Positions 8,523 to 19,008 of a stretch of 64,000 nucleotides of DNA are shown here, piece by piece. The translations under genes and the position numbers were made by a program. The DNA lies in NCBI RefSeq assembly GCF_016698665.1, contig NZ_CP068046.1:186001-250000 (forward strand). Reading direction: 5' to 3'. The first letter of the stretch is position 1, and each line of letters starts with the position of its first letter. Under the pieces are notes generated by a model. The model was not told the origin of the DNA. It saw only the letters and a program-made list of their open reading frames with translations, and did not search any database. Source of the stretch: Devosia rhizoryzae. GTDB taxonomy: Bacteria > Pseudomonadota > Alphaproteobacteria > Rhizobiales > Devosiaceae.

Positions 8523-8582
8523 CAAGAAGTTCCTTTGGTTGCCACGACACCAGTCGATTGCAGCCAATATCGGAGAAACTTC

Positions 8583-8599
8583 TTAAAGCGCGCTTAACC
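8583..8599. promoter_or_regulatory. Perfect CtrA-type box upstream of the outer-membrane protein gene
   Basis: TTAA (8583-8586), seven bases, TTAA (8594-8597), then CC, matching the full consensus for CtrA binding (TTAA-N7-TTAAC). A third TTAA lies at 8607-8610. CtrA itself is encoded at 23504-24211. Binding is inferred from sequence only. Confidence 0.65.
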
Positions 8600-8679
8600 A
8601 AGCTCTTTAACCCTAACCATCGCTCAAAGTATTTGGTTACTGAAGTGTTACTTTGGTGATGTGGTTGGTTACGTGAGAC

Positions 8680-10023
8680 TTAGGCAACTTGCCTTATGGC
8701 GGCTTCCACCTGCGACACGACAGTCTCGACCAGACCGGCATCGTCGGCCTCACCCATGACGCGGATCACCGGCTCGGTGCCGGAGGCGCGGACGACGAGG
8801 CGGCCCGATGTGCCCAGCATGGCTTGGCCGTCGGCAATGGCCTGGATGACCTGCTTGTGCTCCAGCGGCTTGCCGGACTTGAATTTGACGCTGCGCAGCA
8901 GCTGCGGCACTTTTTCGAAGCGCGCGCAGATGTCGGAGATCGGCTGGTTCTTCTGCTTCATCACCGCAAGGAGCTGAAGGGCGGCAACGAGGCCATCCCC
9001 CGTGGTGGTGAAATCGGACAAAATGATGTGCCCAGACTGTTCGCCGCCGACGTTGAAGCCCTTGTTGCGCATGGCTTCAAGCACGTAGCGATCGCCCACC
9101 TGGGTGCGTTCGAGCGTCAGGCCAAGCTTGGTCAGGTGCCGTTCGAGACCGAGATTGCTCATGATGGTGGCAACAATGCCGCCGCCTTGCAGCATCTGCC
9201 GCTCCATCCAGCTTTCGGCGATCACGGCCATGAACTGGTCGCCATCGACCACATGGCCTTTTTCATCGATGATGATAACGCGATCGGCGTCGCCATCGAG
9301 CGCGATACCGATATCGGCACGCACTTCCTTGACCTTGGCGGCGACGGCTTCGGGGGCGGTGGAGCCAACCTTGTGGTTGATGTTGAAGCCATCGGGCTCG
9401 GCCCCGATGGTGAAGACCTCGGCGCCCAGTTCCCATAGGGCGATCGGGGCGACTTTGTAGGCGGCGCCATTGGCGCAATCGAGCACGACGCGAAGCCCGG
9501 CCAGATCGATGTTCCGGGGCAGGGTGCGCTTGGCGTATTCGATATAGCGGGTGCGGGCTTCCTCGTCGCGATGGGCGCGGCCGATTTCCCTTCCTTTGGC
9601 GAGATGGCGCGACATGTCGCTGTCGATCAGGCTTTCGATCTCGAGTTCGATCTCGTCGCTAAGCTTGTAGCCGTCGGGACGAAAGAGCTTGATGCCGTTG
9701 TCGTCAAAAGGGTTGTGCGAAGCGGAGATCATGACGCCAAGGTCAGCGCGCAACGATCGGGTCAGCATGGCGACGGCGGGGGTGGGCATTGGGCCGAGGA
9801 GATAGACGTCCATGCCCACGGCGGTGAAGCCTGCTGTCAGCGCCTGTTCGATCATATAGCCGGAGCGGCGGGTATCCTTGCCGATGACGACGCGATTGCG
9901 GTGATCGCCGCGCACGAACTTGGTGCCCGCCGCCATGCCCACCTTGAGCGCCAGGTCAGGCGTGAGCTTATCGCCATTGGCGAGGCCGCGAATGCCATCG
10001 GTGCCGAAATACTTTCTGACCAT
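8680..10023 (-). CDS. glmM: Phosphoglucosamine mutase
   Basis: Interconverts glucosamine-6-phosphate and glucosamine-1-phosphate for UDP-GlcNAc, peptidoglycan and lipid A synthesis. The 447-residue protein has the N-terminal [10 protein letters not shown] signature, the catalytic phosphoserine in [13 protein letters not shown] (about residue 102), the metal loop DGDADR (about 244) and the phosphate-binding RASGTEP near the C-terminus. In many relatives glmM follows ftsH directly; here ftsH is on the same strand 2.2 kb away, with a divergent kinase/receiver pair in between. Confidence 0.97.
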   Translation of the reverse strand: MVRKYFGTDGIRGLANGDKLTPDLALKVGMAAGTKFVRGDHRNRVVIGKDTRRSGYMIEQALTAGFTAVGMDVYLLGPMPTPAVAMLTRSLRADLGVMISASHNPFDDNGIKLFRPDGYKLSDEIELEIESLIDSDMSRHLAKGREIGRAHRDEEARTRYIEYAKRTLPRNIDLAGLRVVLDCANGAAYKVAPIALWELGAEVFTIGAEPDGFNINHKVGSTAPEAVAAKVKEVRADIGIALDGDADRVIIIDEKGHVVDGDQFMAVIAESWMERQMLQGGGIVATIMSNLGLERHLTKLGLTLERTQVGDRYVLEAMRNKGFNVGGEQSGHIILSDFTTTGDGLVAALQLLAVMKQKNQPISDICARFEKVPQLLRSVKFKSGKPLEHKQVIQAIADGQAMLGTSGRLVVRASGTEPVIRVMGEADDAGLVETVVSQVEAAIRQVA

Positions 10024-10217
10024 CGCCGACCTCGGTTCACTGGTTGTCTTGGGATAATATCACGTTTCGCTGCAATAGCTGAATGGGCGTTGAAACGAAA
10101 GGGCAGGAGCAAGGAGAGGCCCATGCGATCCTCGCAACCCGTACTCGTGGTGAATTGTCTTGACGCAAGACGATGCTTACTCGAACAACGGGCCGGCTCT
10201 TAACCTGGGATAGATAT

Positions 10218-11762
10218 ATGCACGCGATTTCCGGTGGTGGTTCGGTGGATACCTCTCCGGAGACGACATTTCTTGCCGGTGGTGGGAATCTCGGGGCGCT
10301 GATCAGGGCGTACAATTGGACTTCTACGCCGCTCGGCGCACCCGCGACGTGGCCGGGGAGCCTGCGGACGCTGGTCCAGGTCATGCTGACGTCGCAACAG
10401 CCCATGTTCATTGCTTGGGGTCCTGACCGGACCATGCTCTACAATGATGGCTATGCACCCATGTGCACCAACCGTCACCCGTGGGCTCTGGGCAAGCCGT
10501 TTGGCAAGGTCTGGGCGGACATCATCGCCGATGTCGGGCCGATCATGGAGGCCGCCTATGCCGGTGTCCCGACCTATATGGACGACATCGAGTTCCAGAT
10601 GGTGCGCCATGGGCGTACGGTGGAGACGCATTTCTCCTTTGGCTATACGCCGGTGCATGACGAAAACGATCAGGTCGCCGGCATGTTTTGTACGGCGCTC
10701 GAAATCACCGCCGAAGTGGTTGCGGCCAAGACCAGGACGCGCGAGCTCGATCGCCTGCGCGCCTTGCTGGAAAAAGCGCCGAGCTTCATGGCCGTCCTTC
10801 ATGGGCCGGAGCATCGCTTCGAAATAACCAACGCGGCTTATCGCCAGCTGATCGGCCATCGCGACGTGATCGGCAAGACCGTGCGCGAAGCACTGCCTGA
10901 GATCGAGGGCCAAGGCTTTTACGAGTTGCTCGATGGTGTCTATGGCACCGGCCAGATCTTTATCGGCCGCAGTATGGAAATCGACCTGCAGCAAACACCG
11001 GATGGTCCGCTGCAGAAGGGCTTTTTGAACTTCGTCTATCAGCCCATGTATGATGACGCTGGTCAGATCACGGGCATATTCGTCGAAGGAAACGACGTTA
11101 CCGATCTCAAGGGGGCGGAGCTGGCGCTGCGCGCAGCGATGTCGGTGCAGGATACGCTTACTGGCGAACTGCAGCATCGGATCAAGAACAGTCTCGCTAT
11201 GGTGGGCGCCATCGCATCGCAGACCTTGCGTGGCGAGGACATTGCGGATCGGCGCGCCTTGTTCGACTCTCGCCTCAGTGCGCTGGCAACGGCGCATGAC
11301 ATTTTGACCAATAGCACTTGGACGACGGCATCCTTGCGCGATGTTGTCGAGGGTGCATTGGCACCGCACATGCCGTCCGAAGATCGCGTAACGCTCCAGG
11401 GCATCGAGTTTGATCTAAATCCCAAGCAGGCGCTGTCCATGGCTTTGGCCATCCACGAGCTTGCGACAAACGCTGCCAAATACGGCGCGTTTTCAACGCC
11501 TGAGGGGCGGGTACTTATCAGCTGGGCGTTTGATCCGGCGGGTGAGAAGCCAGTGTTTCTGTTCAAGTGGGAGGAAAGCGGCGGGCCTCCCGTGGTGGTG
11601 CCGAGCCGAACCGGCTTTGGCTCGCGGCTCATCACCAAGGTGCTGGCGGCAGATTTTGAAGGCAAAGTCAGCGTCGAATATCGCCCGGAAGGTCTTCTCT
11701 GCGTGCTCCGCTCGGACACAGGCTGCGTCGCGCCTGAGCAGAACCTGGCGAGGAGTGCGTAG
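10218..11762 (+). CDS. HWE-family sensor histidine kinase with two PAS-like domains
   Basis: A soluble 514-residue kinase with two PAS-like sensor modules (about residues 30-165 and 180-300), then an H-box LTGELQHRIKNSLAMVGAIA with the phospho-accepting His near 320, an N-box AIHELATNAAKYGAFS near 420 and the family-defining W-x-E stretch KWEESGGPPV near 463. No membrane helix is present, so the signal is intracellular (light, redox or ligand). Start: ATG 10218 gives a sensible N-terminus; an ATG 15 codons upstream is possible. Four bases separate it from the receiver gene that follows, its likely partner. HWE kinases often feed the general stress response in this order. Confidence 0.88.
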   Translation: MHAISGGGSVDTSPETTFLAGGGNLGALIRAYNWTSTPLGAPATWPGSLRTLVQVMLTSQQPMFIAWGPDRTMLYNDGYAPMCTNRHPWALGKPFGKVWADIIADVGPIMEAAYAGVPTYMDDIEFQMVRHGRTVETHFSFGYTPVHDENDQVAGMFCTALEITAEVVAAKTRTRELDRLRALLEKAPSFMAVLHGPEHRFEITNAAYRQLIGHRDVIGKTVREALPEIEGQGFYELLDGVYGTGQIFIGRSMEIDLQQTPDGPLQKGFLNFVYQPMYDDAGQITGIFVEGNDVTDLKGAELALRAAMSVQDTLTGELQHRIKNSLAMVGAIASQTLRGEDIADRRALFDSRLSALATAHDILTNSTWTTASLRDVVEGALAPHMPSEDRVTLQGIEFDLNPKQALSMALAIHELATNAAKYGAFSTPEGRVLISWAFDPAGEKPVFLFKWEESGGPPVVVPSRTGFGSRLITKVLAADFEGKVSVEYRPEGLLCVLRSDTGCVAPEQNLARSA

Positions 11763-11765
11763 AGA

Positions 11766-12131
11766 ATGGCTCACTCCAAACCCATCGTTCTGGTTGTCGA
11801 AGATGAAGCGTTAGTCCGCATGGCCATCGTCGATCGCCTTGAGGAAGAAGGCTTTCTGGTACTCGAAGCCGCCAATGCCGATGAGGCACTCAGGATCCTG
11901 GTGAACAATCTCGACGTGCGGCTGGTGTTTACCGATGTGGACATGCCCGGCACGATGAATGGCATCAAGCTGGCAGCGGCAGTTCGCGATCGCTGGCCGC
12001 CGATCAAGATCGTCGTCACCTCGGGCTACAAGCATGTGAAACTCGATGAGATCCCCGCGCAGGCCGAGTTCGTGCCCAAGCCCTATAATGCCGACCGGCT
12101 GATCAACGCCTTTCGGCGACTGACAGACTGA
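11766..12131 (+). CDS. Single-domain response regulator paired with the HWE kinase
   Basis: A 121-residue receiver: acidic pocket in VLVVEDEALVRMA, phospho-acceptor Asp in LVFTDVDMPGTMNG (about residue 58), conserved Thr/Ser in IVVTSGY and Lys in FVPKPYNADRL (about 105). No output domain, so it acts by protein contact or as a phosphate sink. Directly downstream of, and co-transcribed with, the kinase; the pair ends at a hairpin terminator. Confidence 0.88.
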   Translation: MAHSKPIVLVVEDEALVRMAIVDRLEEEGFLVLEAANADEALRILVNNLDVRLVFTDVDMPGTMNGIKLAAAVRDRWPPIKIVVTSGYKHVKLDEIPAQAEFVPKPYNADRLINAFRRLTD

Positions 12132-12182
12132 TCAGGCGGCGAGGCCGATAGCTGATCTGCAGCGAGATTAAAGGCACAAAGA

Positions 12183-12217
12183 AAAACCTCCCCCCTTGAT
12201 CAGGGAGGAGGTTTTGT
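12183..12217. terminator. Terminator between the receiver gene and ftsH
   Basis: The sequence AACCTCC ... GGAGGTT forms a stem with a C/G-rich extension and is followed on the plus strand by TTTTGTTT and preceded by an A run, so it can terminate transcription from both converging genes. Confidence 0.75.
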
Positions 12218-12237
12218 TTGTGCAGTAAAAGCGGGGA

Positions 12238-14169
<1,932 letters not shown>

Positions 14170-14349
14170 CAATCCTGTCCCGGAAGGAAGAGGCCGCGCA
14201 AAGCGACGCTAGTGGCCCGAATGTAAGGCCCGCAATAGGGCGTTACAAGGGCAAGGCCTCGCCTGTTCGGCCGGCCTCGTCCAGTCATAATGTCGCGACG
14301 GGGTTAATGCTGGGTGAGGGCGGATAGATGCATCGGCCCGGCGCAAAAT

Positions 14350-14380
14350 AAAGCGCCCCGGCTTATGGCCGGGGCGTTTC
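14350..14380 (-). terminator. rpoH terminator
   Basis: A 9-bp GC stem (CGCCCCGGC with its complement, 14354-14376) around a TTAT loop; on the minus strand it is followed by CTTTATTTT, giving a good intrinsic terminator 20 bases after the rpoH stop. Confidence 0.8.
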
Positions 14381-14396
14381 GAAGACCTTGAGAGGT

Positions 14397-15266
14397 TTAG
14401 TTAGCGCGGGCGGCTTGCTGAACGGCGTCCTGCACCTTTTCGAAAGCGCGGACTTCGATCTGGCGAATGCGCTCGCGGCTGACGTCGTATTGCTGGGCAA
14501 GCTCTTCCAGCGTTGCCGGGTTGTCCTGAAGACGGCGGGCCTGGAAGATGGCGCGTTCGCGTTCGTTAAGCACATCCATGGCAGTGGTGAGCATGCCCAT
14601 GCGCTCGGAGAACTCTTCGCTTTCGCCAAGGCTGGTTTCCTGATCCGGCGTATCGTCGACAAGCCAGTCCTGCCATTCGGAAGAGCCTTCGTCAGCGCGC
14701 ATGGGCGAATTGAGCGAGGCATCGCCGGAGAGGCGGGAGTTCATCGAGACCACGTCATCTTCGGTCACGCGGAGGGTAGTGGCGATCTGCTTGATCTGGT
14801 CGGGATGGAGCGAGCCATCATCGAGCGCAGCGATCTGGCCCTTCACCTTTCGCAGATTGAAGAACAGGCGCTTTTGTGCGGCCGTGGTGCCGATCTTGAC
14901 CAGGCTCCAGGAGCGCAAAACGTATTCCTGGATCGCGGCGCGGATCCACCACATCGCGTATGTAGCGAGACGGAAGCCTTTGTCGGGCTCGAAGCGCTTG
15001 ACCGCGTGCATGAGACCGACATTGCCTTCCGAGATTACCTCGGAAATCGGCAGGCCATAGCCGCGATAGCCCATGGCGATCTTGGCGACGAGACGCAGGT
15101 GCGATGTGATCAGCTTCTGGGCCGCGCCGGGATCAGCATGTTCCTTATAGCGCTTGGCGAGCATGAACTCTTCGTCCGGCTCAAGCATTGGAAACTTGCG
15201 GATTTCCTGCAGATAGCGGCTAAGGCCGCCCTCGGCGGAAAGAATGGGAACATTGGACTGGGCCAT
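14397..15266 (-). CDS. rpoH: RNA polymerase heat-shock sigma factor (sigma-32)
   Basis: A 289-residue sigma-70-family factor that directs RNA polymerase to heat-shock promoters. Region 2 contains the RLATYAMWWIRAAIQEYVLRSW helix for -10 recognition, followed by the RpoH-box-like stretch KRLFFNLRKVK; region 4 has the helix-turn-helix TLEELAQQYDVSRERIRQIEVRAFEKVQ. The start at 15266 (MAQSNVP) follows an AAGGGGGTG ribosome-binding site; an upstream Met was rejected. It lies upstream of ftsH, whose product degrades RpoH in other bacteria. Alphaproteobacteria often have more than one RpoH; which paralogue this is cannot be told here. Confidence 0.93.
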   Translation of the reverse strand: MAQSNVPILSAEGGLSRYLQEIRKFPMLEPDEEFMLAKRYKEHADPGAAQKLITSHLRLVAKIAMGYRGYGLPISEVISEGNVGLMHAVKRFEPDKGFRLATYAMWWIRAAIQEYVLRSWSLVKIGTTAAQKRLFFNLRKVKGQIAALDDGSLHPDQIKQIATTLRVTEDDVVSMNSRLSGDASLNSPMRADEGSSEWQDWLVDDTPDQETSLGESEEFSERMGMLTTAMDVLNERERAIFQARRLQDNPATLEELAQQYDVSRERIRQIEVRAFEKVQDAVQQAARAN

Positions 15267-15512
15267 TAAGCACCCCCTTTTTGGTTTCCCCCGCATGAAG
15301 CGGGCGGAACGCCTCCCTCTGTCCCGAAGGCACAGAGACAGACACTCATCATATAGGTTGCAGTTTGGCGATTTTAAGAGGCCGAATTCGCTTCAATGTT
15401 AGAGGCGTCTTCCGGTTCCCACTCATCGCCAGATCATTCATCGGTATAATACGATAGATTGGCGATAAGTTCAAACACGTCGGTGTGAGTCTATCTTATC
15501 GCTCCTAGGCCT
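15267..15512. promoter_or_regulatory. rpoH upstream region with a candidate heat-shock promoter and an inverted repeat
   Basis: No gene is evident between rpoH and the repeat at 15513. On the rpoH strand CTTAAAA (15378-15372) and CCTATAT (15357-15351) are 14 bases apart, a loose match to sigma-32 promoters (CTTGAAA, CCCCATnT) that would allow self-activation. Further upstream, 7-bp arms ATCGCCA (15425-15431) and TGGCGAT (15460-15466) enclose an AT-rich segment with TATAAT. Both are suggestions from pattern only. Confidence 0.3.
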
Positions 15513-15601
15513 CGTCCTGAGCCCACCAAAGGACAGGGTCTGGGCCACGAGCATTTGAGTGCCCGACCTCGTGGTTCGACAGGCTCACCATGAGGTCTCA
15601 T
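15513..15601. repeat. Intergenic palindromic repeat (family A)
   Basis: Contains CTCGTCCTGAGC, CGACCTCGTGGTTCGAC and GGCTCACCATGAGG, the same elements that occur in inverted order at 20697-20795 and in part at 30178-30240. Such dispersed repeats are common at 3' ends of genes in Hyphomicrobiales. It lies just after the RluA-family gene. Confidence 0.65.
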
Positions 15602-15604
15602 ACG

Positions 15605-16633
15605 CTACCGTGCAACGGCGCGATCAAAGGGTTCGAGCGCATCTTCAAGGGCTTGAAGATCGTCTGGCAGATCGGCTTCGAACATCATTTCCTCGCCGGT
15701 GGTCGGGTGTTCGAAACCGAGTTCGGCGGCATGGAGGGCTTGCCGGCCGAGCGTGCGGATGGTTTCGGCGAGTTCGGCCGGAAGCTTGTTGATCTTGGTG
15801 GCAAAGCCGGGTGCGTAGAGGAGGTCCGACACAAGCGGATGGCCGATATGGGCCATGTGGACGCGGATCTGGTGGGTGCGTCCGGTTTCAAGCTGACACT
15901 GGATGCGGGTGATGTCCCAGCCCTCACCGCCATAGCGCGCTTCGACATTGTAATGGGTAATGGCCTCGCGGCCCTGTTTCAGCACGGCTTGCTTCAAACG
16001 ATTGCCGGGGTCGCGGCCGAGAGGGGCATCCACAGTGCCCATGCCAGATTGAGTCATGCCCCAGGCGTAGGCGGTATAGGCGCGATGCAGCGGGCCGGTG
16101 CGGCCGTGATCAGCGAACTGGGCGGAAAGGTGCTTGTGCGATTTTTCGGTTTTCGCTGCCACCATGACCCCGGACGTGTCCTTGTCGAGCCGGTGGACGA
16201 TGCCAGGGCGCTTGACGCCGCCGATGCCCTGCAGGCTATCGCCGCAGTGAAAGAGCAGTGCGTTGACCAGCGTGCCATTTGGCGAGCCAGGGGCAGGGTG
16301 GACCACCATGCCGACGGGCTTGTTGATGACGATGAGCTGGTCGTCCTCGTAAAGAATATCGAGCGGGATATCTTCCGGCTCCGGGTCGGCATCTTCGGGC
16401 GGCGGGGCAAGAAGGACGATTGTCTCGCCCGTCTTGAGACGATAGTTGGGTTCGGCGACGGGCTTGCCGTCCACAGTGACGGCGCCGGAGAGGATCAGGT
16501 CCTTGAGGCGGCTGCGGCTGAGGATGTCATGCGCACGGGCCAGGGCTGCATCGAGCCTTGCGCCGGCCAGCGTTTCGTCGACAACAACCTCGATGGGCTC
16601 GCCCTCGAACAAGAGATCGGTATGGTCGGCCAT
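15605..16633 (-). CDS. rluD: RluA/RluD-family 23S rRNA pseudouridine synthase
   Basis: A 342-residue protein with an N-terminal S4 RNA-binding domain (about residues 15-75: RLDAALARAHDILSRSRLKDLI) and the pseudouridine synthase domain. The catalytic Asp is in PGIVHRLDKDTSGVMV (about 143), with GRTHQIRVHMAHIGHP further on. The length and S4 domain fit RluD-type enzymes, but RluC-like specificity cannot be excluded. The ATG at 16633 overlaps the ATG of the divergent DUF6476 gene (shared CATG), so each promoter must lie inside the other gene. Confidence 0.88.
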   Translation of the reverse strand: MADHTDLLFEGEPIEVVVDETLAGARLDAALARAHDILSRSRLKDLILSGAVTVDGKPVAEPNYRLKTGETIVLLAPPPEDADPEPEDIPLDILYEDDQLIVINKPVGMVVHPAPGSPNGTLVNALLFHCGDSLQGIGGVKRPGIVHRLDKDTSGVMVAAKTEKSHKHLSAQFADHGRTGPLHRAYTAYAWGMTQSGMGTVDAPLGRDPGNRLKQAVLKQGREAITHYNVEARYGGEGWDITRIQCQLETGRTHQIRVHMAHIGHPLVSDLLYAPGFATKINKLPAELAETIRTLGRQALHAAELGFEHPTTGEEMMFEADLPDDLQALEDALEPFDRAVAR

Positions 16634-17042
16634 GAGCAATCCTGAACCAAATAGACCCGCCGCGGCCGAGGAACTCACGCCGGAAGCACGGGTAATGCTG
16701 GGAAGAGCGCGGCGCTCGTTCGGTATTTCGATCGGCATCCTGCTTTTGGGCTTTATGGCGATTGGTTTTGCGCTTGTCTATCGCGTGATGCGCGACCGGC
16801 CAGCGCCGTCAGTAGCGGAAAGCATCTCATTGCCGTTCCACTTCGAGGCAGTCTCGGCGATCCTCATCGACAATACGATCCAAGTCACTACCCGCGATGG
16901 CAATTCTGCCATGCTCAACATCTTCAATGCCGAGACGGGCGAACTCATCAGCTCAGTGAACATCAATTCCGACCTTCGTCCGGAGGCGACCCTGGAGTCG
17001 TTGGCGCAGGAGCGCGAAAGCGGAGCCGAGATGGCGGAATAG
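16632..17042 (+). CDS. DUF6476-family single-pass membrane protein
   Basis: A 136-residue protein with a disordered acidic N-terminus, one membrane helix (FGISIGILLLGFMAIGFALV, about residues 35-54) and a small periplasmic beta-rich domain (FEAVSAILIDNTIQVTTRDG). This arrangement recurs in Hyphomicrobiales beside the RluD-type gene; function unknown. The start is fixed by the shared CATG with the divergent synthase gene. It converges on the next gene with a five-base gap and no evident terminator. Confidence 0.7.
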   Translation: MSNPEPNRPAAAEELTPEARVMLGRARRSFGISIGILLLGFMAIGFALVYRVMRDRPAPSVAESISLPFHFEAVSAILIDNTIQVTTRDGNSAMLNIFNAETGELISSVNINSDLRPEATLESLAQERESGAEMAE

Positions 17043-17047
17043 CCGCT

Positions 17048-18217
17048 TTAGCGGCCCTGGATTTCCTTGAGTGCCTGCAGCCGGTCGGAGACTTTGCCGC
17101 GGCCGTTTTGAGCGGGGGCGGGCATGACGTCGGTGCTTTCGCCGTCGTCGGCAAAGCGCTGGACGCGGTCGAAGAGGCTTTCCTCGGTGCTGCCGCTCGG
17201 TTTGCTGTCGGTGTCTACGGCATAAACGAGGCGGGAAACGCTGGCGGCGATGTCGTTGAGTTTTTCGCGGAGATGGGCTTCCTCGAAGCGCTCGCTTTCC
17301 CAATCGGCCATGATGCCGGCTTCGACATTGCCGACCTTTGCGCGCAGGGTTTCGAGCTCGTCCTCCATGGAGAGCTTGTCGGCCAGGAGCTGCTCGACCC
17401 GGCCTTCACTGCGTTCTACCGTAGCGGAAGTCTCGGCCAGGATGGCGTTAAGACGGTTTTCGGCACTGGCAATGCGGGCTTCGGCTGCGACCAATTCCTG
17501 AGCATCGTCCTCGCGCTGACGGTCGCGTCCGGCGAGGGCATCGCGCATCTGCGCGATGGCGGCAGTGGCTTCGGCGCTGCGGCGATCGGAGTTTTCGAGG
17601 CGTGAGATCAGGCTGTTCGCCTGCTCTTCAAGAAAAGCGGCGCGCTTGCGCTCGATGGCAAGGGCGGTGGTCAGCTGATCGATGTCCTCGTCATATGTGC
17701 CGGAGAGCGAAAGCCCGTCGATCTTGGTGGCGGCAGCAAGACCACCGCGCAGTGAATTGCGCAGGGTTTCGATTTCTTCAGTACGCGTTTCCGCTTCACG
17801 GTCGCGCATGCGAAGCCGCTGGGCAAGATCGGCGCCTTCTTTTTCCAGTTCGAGCACGCGGGCGCGCAGCTCCACCTCGCGCGTTTCGAGTTCGCTGACG
17901 ATGGCCAGGTGCTTTTCACGTTCGGCCTTGAGGGCACCAAGATCGGTGCGCTTCTGATTGACGTCGCCCAGCTGCTCGGCGAGGCGCTTGCGAAGCGTTT
18001 CGACGTTCATTTCGAGGCGGCGGGTCGAGAGCGCGAATTCGGCGCGAAGTTGATCCTTATCGGCGCGGAACTCGGCCATGGTGATCGGGGTCGCGGCTTC
18101 GATGCGGCGCTTGGTGAGGCGAACGGCGCGTTTCCAAACCGCCGGCATGACCACGAGTGCGACCAGCCCTGCCACAAGCAGGCCCAGCGCAAAATACATC
18201 ATGTTCTCGATCAGCAT
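17048..18217 (-). CDS. Membrane-anchored coiled-coil protein of unknown function
   Basis: A 389-residue protein with an N-terminal membrane helix (MMYFALGLLVAGLVALVVMP, about residues 6-25) followed by a basic stretch and about 260 residues of nearly unbroken heptad-like coiled coil (about 50-310), then a short hydrophilic tail. The basic residues after the helix predict a cytoplasmic body. No catalytic motif is visible. Proteins of this shape in related bacteria are annotated as hypothetical; a scaffold or envelope-organising role is only a guess. Confidence 0.7.
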   Translation of the reverse strand: MLIENMMYFALGLLVAGLVALVVMPAVWKRAVRLTKRRIEAATPITMAEFRADKDQLRAEFALSTRRLEMNVETLRKRLAEQLGDVNQKRTDLGALKAEREKHLAIVSELETREVELRARVLELEKEGADLAQRLRMRDREAETRTEEIETLRNSLRGGLAAATKIDGLSLSGTYDEDIDQLTTALAIERKRAAFLEEQANSLISRLENSDRRSAEATAAIAQMRDALAGRDRQREDDAQELVAAEARIASAENRLNAILAETSATVERSEGRVEQLLADKLSMEDELETLRAKVGNVEAGIMADWESERFEEAHLREKLNDIAASVSRLVYAVDTDSKPSGSTEESLFDRVQRFADDGESTDVMPAPAQNGRGKVSDRLQALKEIQGR

Positions 18218-18338
18218 CGAGCAAACTCCGGCGGCGACTAGGATCGCTTATAGCTGACGGCGTCGGATGTGGCAGCAAAGAATGGGTGCGCTGCGGCTTG
18301 CGGAAGGATTAACCCTAACAGGGGCGGTCGAAGTTCGC

Positions 18339-18914
18339 TCAGAAGGGATTCCAGGTGGGCTGTGCGGTGAAATTGAGGTAGCCGACATTGATGCCAAGGC
18401 GGGCGCCAACGCCGGAGCGGATCGGAACAACGACGACATCGGCGCGCTTGGTCACGGTCATGCCGACGCCGCCGATGACATAAGCGGAGCCGTCGACGCC
18501 GGGATAGCGGCCCAGAATGTCCTGGATCGAGGTCAGATTATAGACCAGCATCATGACCTTGGAGCCATCGCCGCCGACGTCGAGCCCGATGCTGGGGCCT
18601 TGCCAATAAATCGAAAACTGGCCGGCATTGCGGGTGTAGAGCGTGCCCTCACCGTATTTCGCGCCGATAAAGAGGGCGCCACCGGCTTCTTCGCCGAGGA
18701 TATAACCATTAGGCTGGCCATATTGGCTGACCGCGTTTTCGACTACCGATGCCAAGCCCTGGGCGGCGGAGCCGAAGAATTCCTGCCCGTTGTTGATGAT
18801 CTCTTCGCCAGAGAACGTATCGCCCAAGGAGCCGCCCTGCTGCGCCAATGCTGGAGTGGCGGGCACTGCCAGAGCAAGCACGACGCCTAGAAGCTGTGCG
18901 ATCTTTTTCAGCAT
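18339..18914 (-). CDS. eipA: Periplasmic DUF1134 envelope-integrity protein
   Basis: A 191-residue secreted protein with a clear signal peptide (MLKKIAQLLGVVLALAVPATPALA, cut before QQGGSL). The mature part matches DUF1134: GEEAGGALFIGAKYGEGTLYTR, YWQGPSIGLDVGGDGSK, YNLTSIQDILGRYPGVDG and a Gly/Val-rich C-terminus. The Brucella member EipA adopts a small beta-barrel fold, supports envelope-stress resistance and is directly activated by CtrA (known biology). Here a CtrA-like box lies about 110 bases upstream and ctrA is in the same window. The start chosen is the Met that opens the signal peptide; 80 upstream codons in frame look non-coding. Confidence 0.85.
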   Translation of the reverse strand: MLKKIAQLLGVVLALAVPATPALAQQGGSLGDTFSGEEIINNGQEFFGSAAQGLASVVENAVSQYGQPNGYILGEEAGGALFIGAKYGEGTLYTRNAGQFSIYWQGPSIGLDVGGDGSKVMMLVYNLTSIQDILGRYPGVDGSAYVIGGVGMTVTKRADVVVVPIRSGVGARLGINVGYLNFTAQPTWNPF

Positions 18915-19008
18915 GGTTCGATCTCCCCTTGAGACCAGCCTGCTTAGGAAGACCTTAGGTCTTGCGCGCCACAATGAGCGCATCGGCAGCCGATCACTGG
19001 CCTGGATC

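Noticed and set aside
10200..11369. 389-codon minus-strand frame opposite the HWE kinase
   Set aside because: The kinase on the plus strand has full H-box, N-box and W-x-E motifs; the opposite frame has no recognisable domain.
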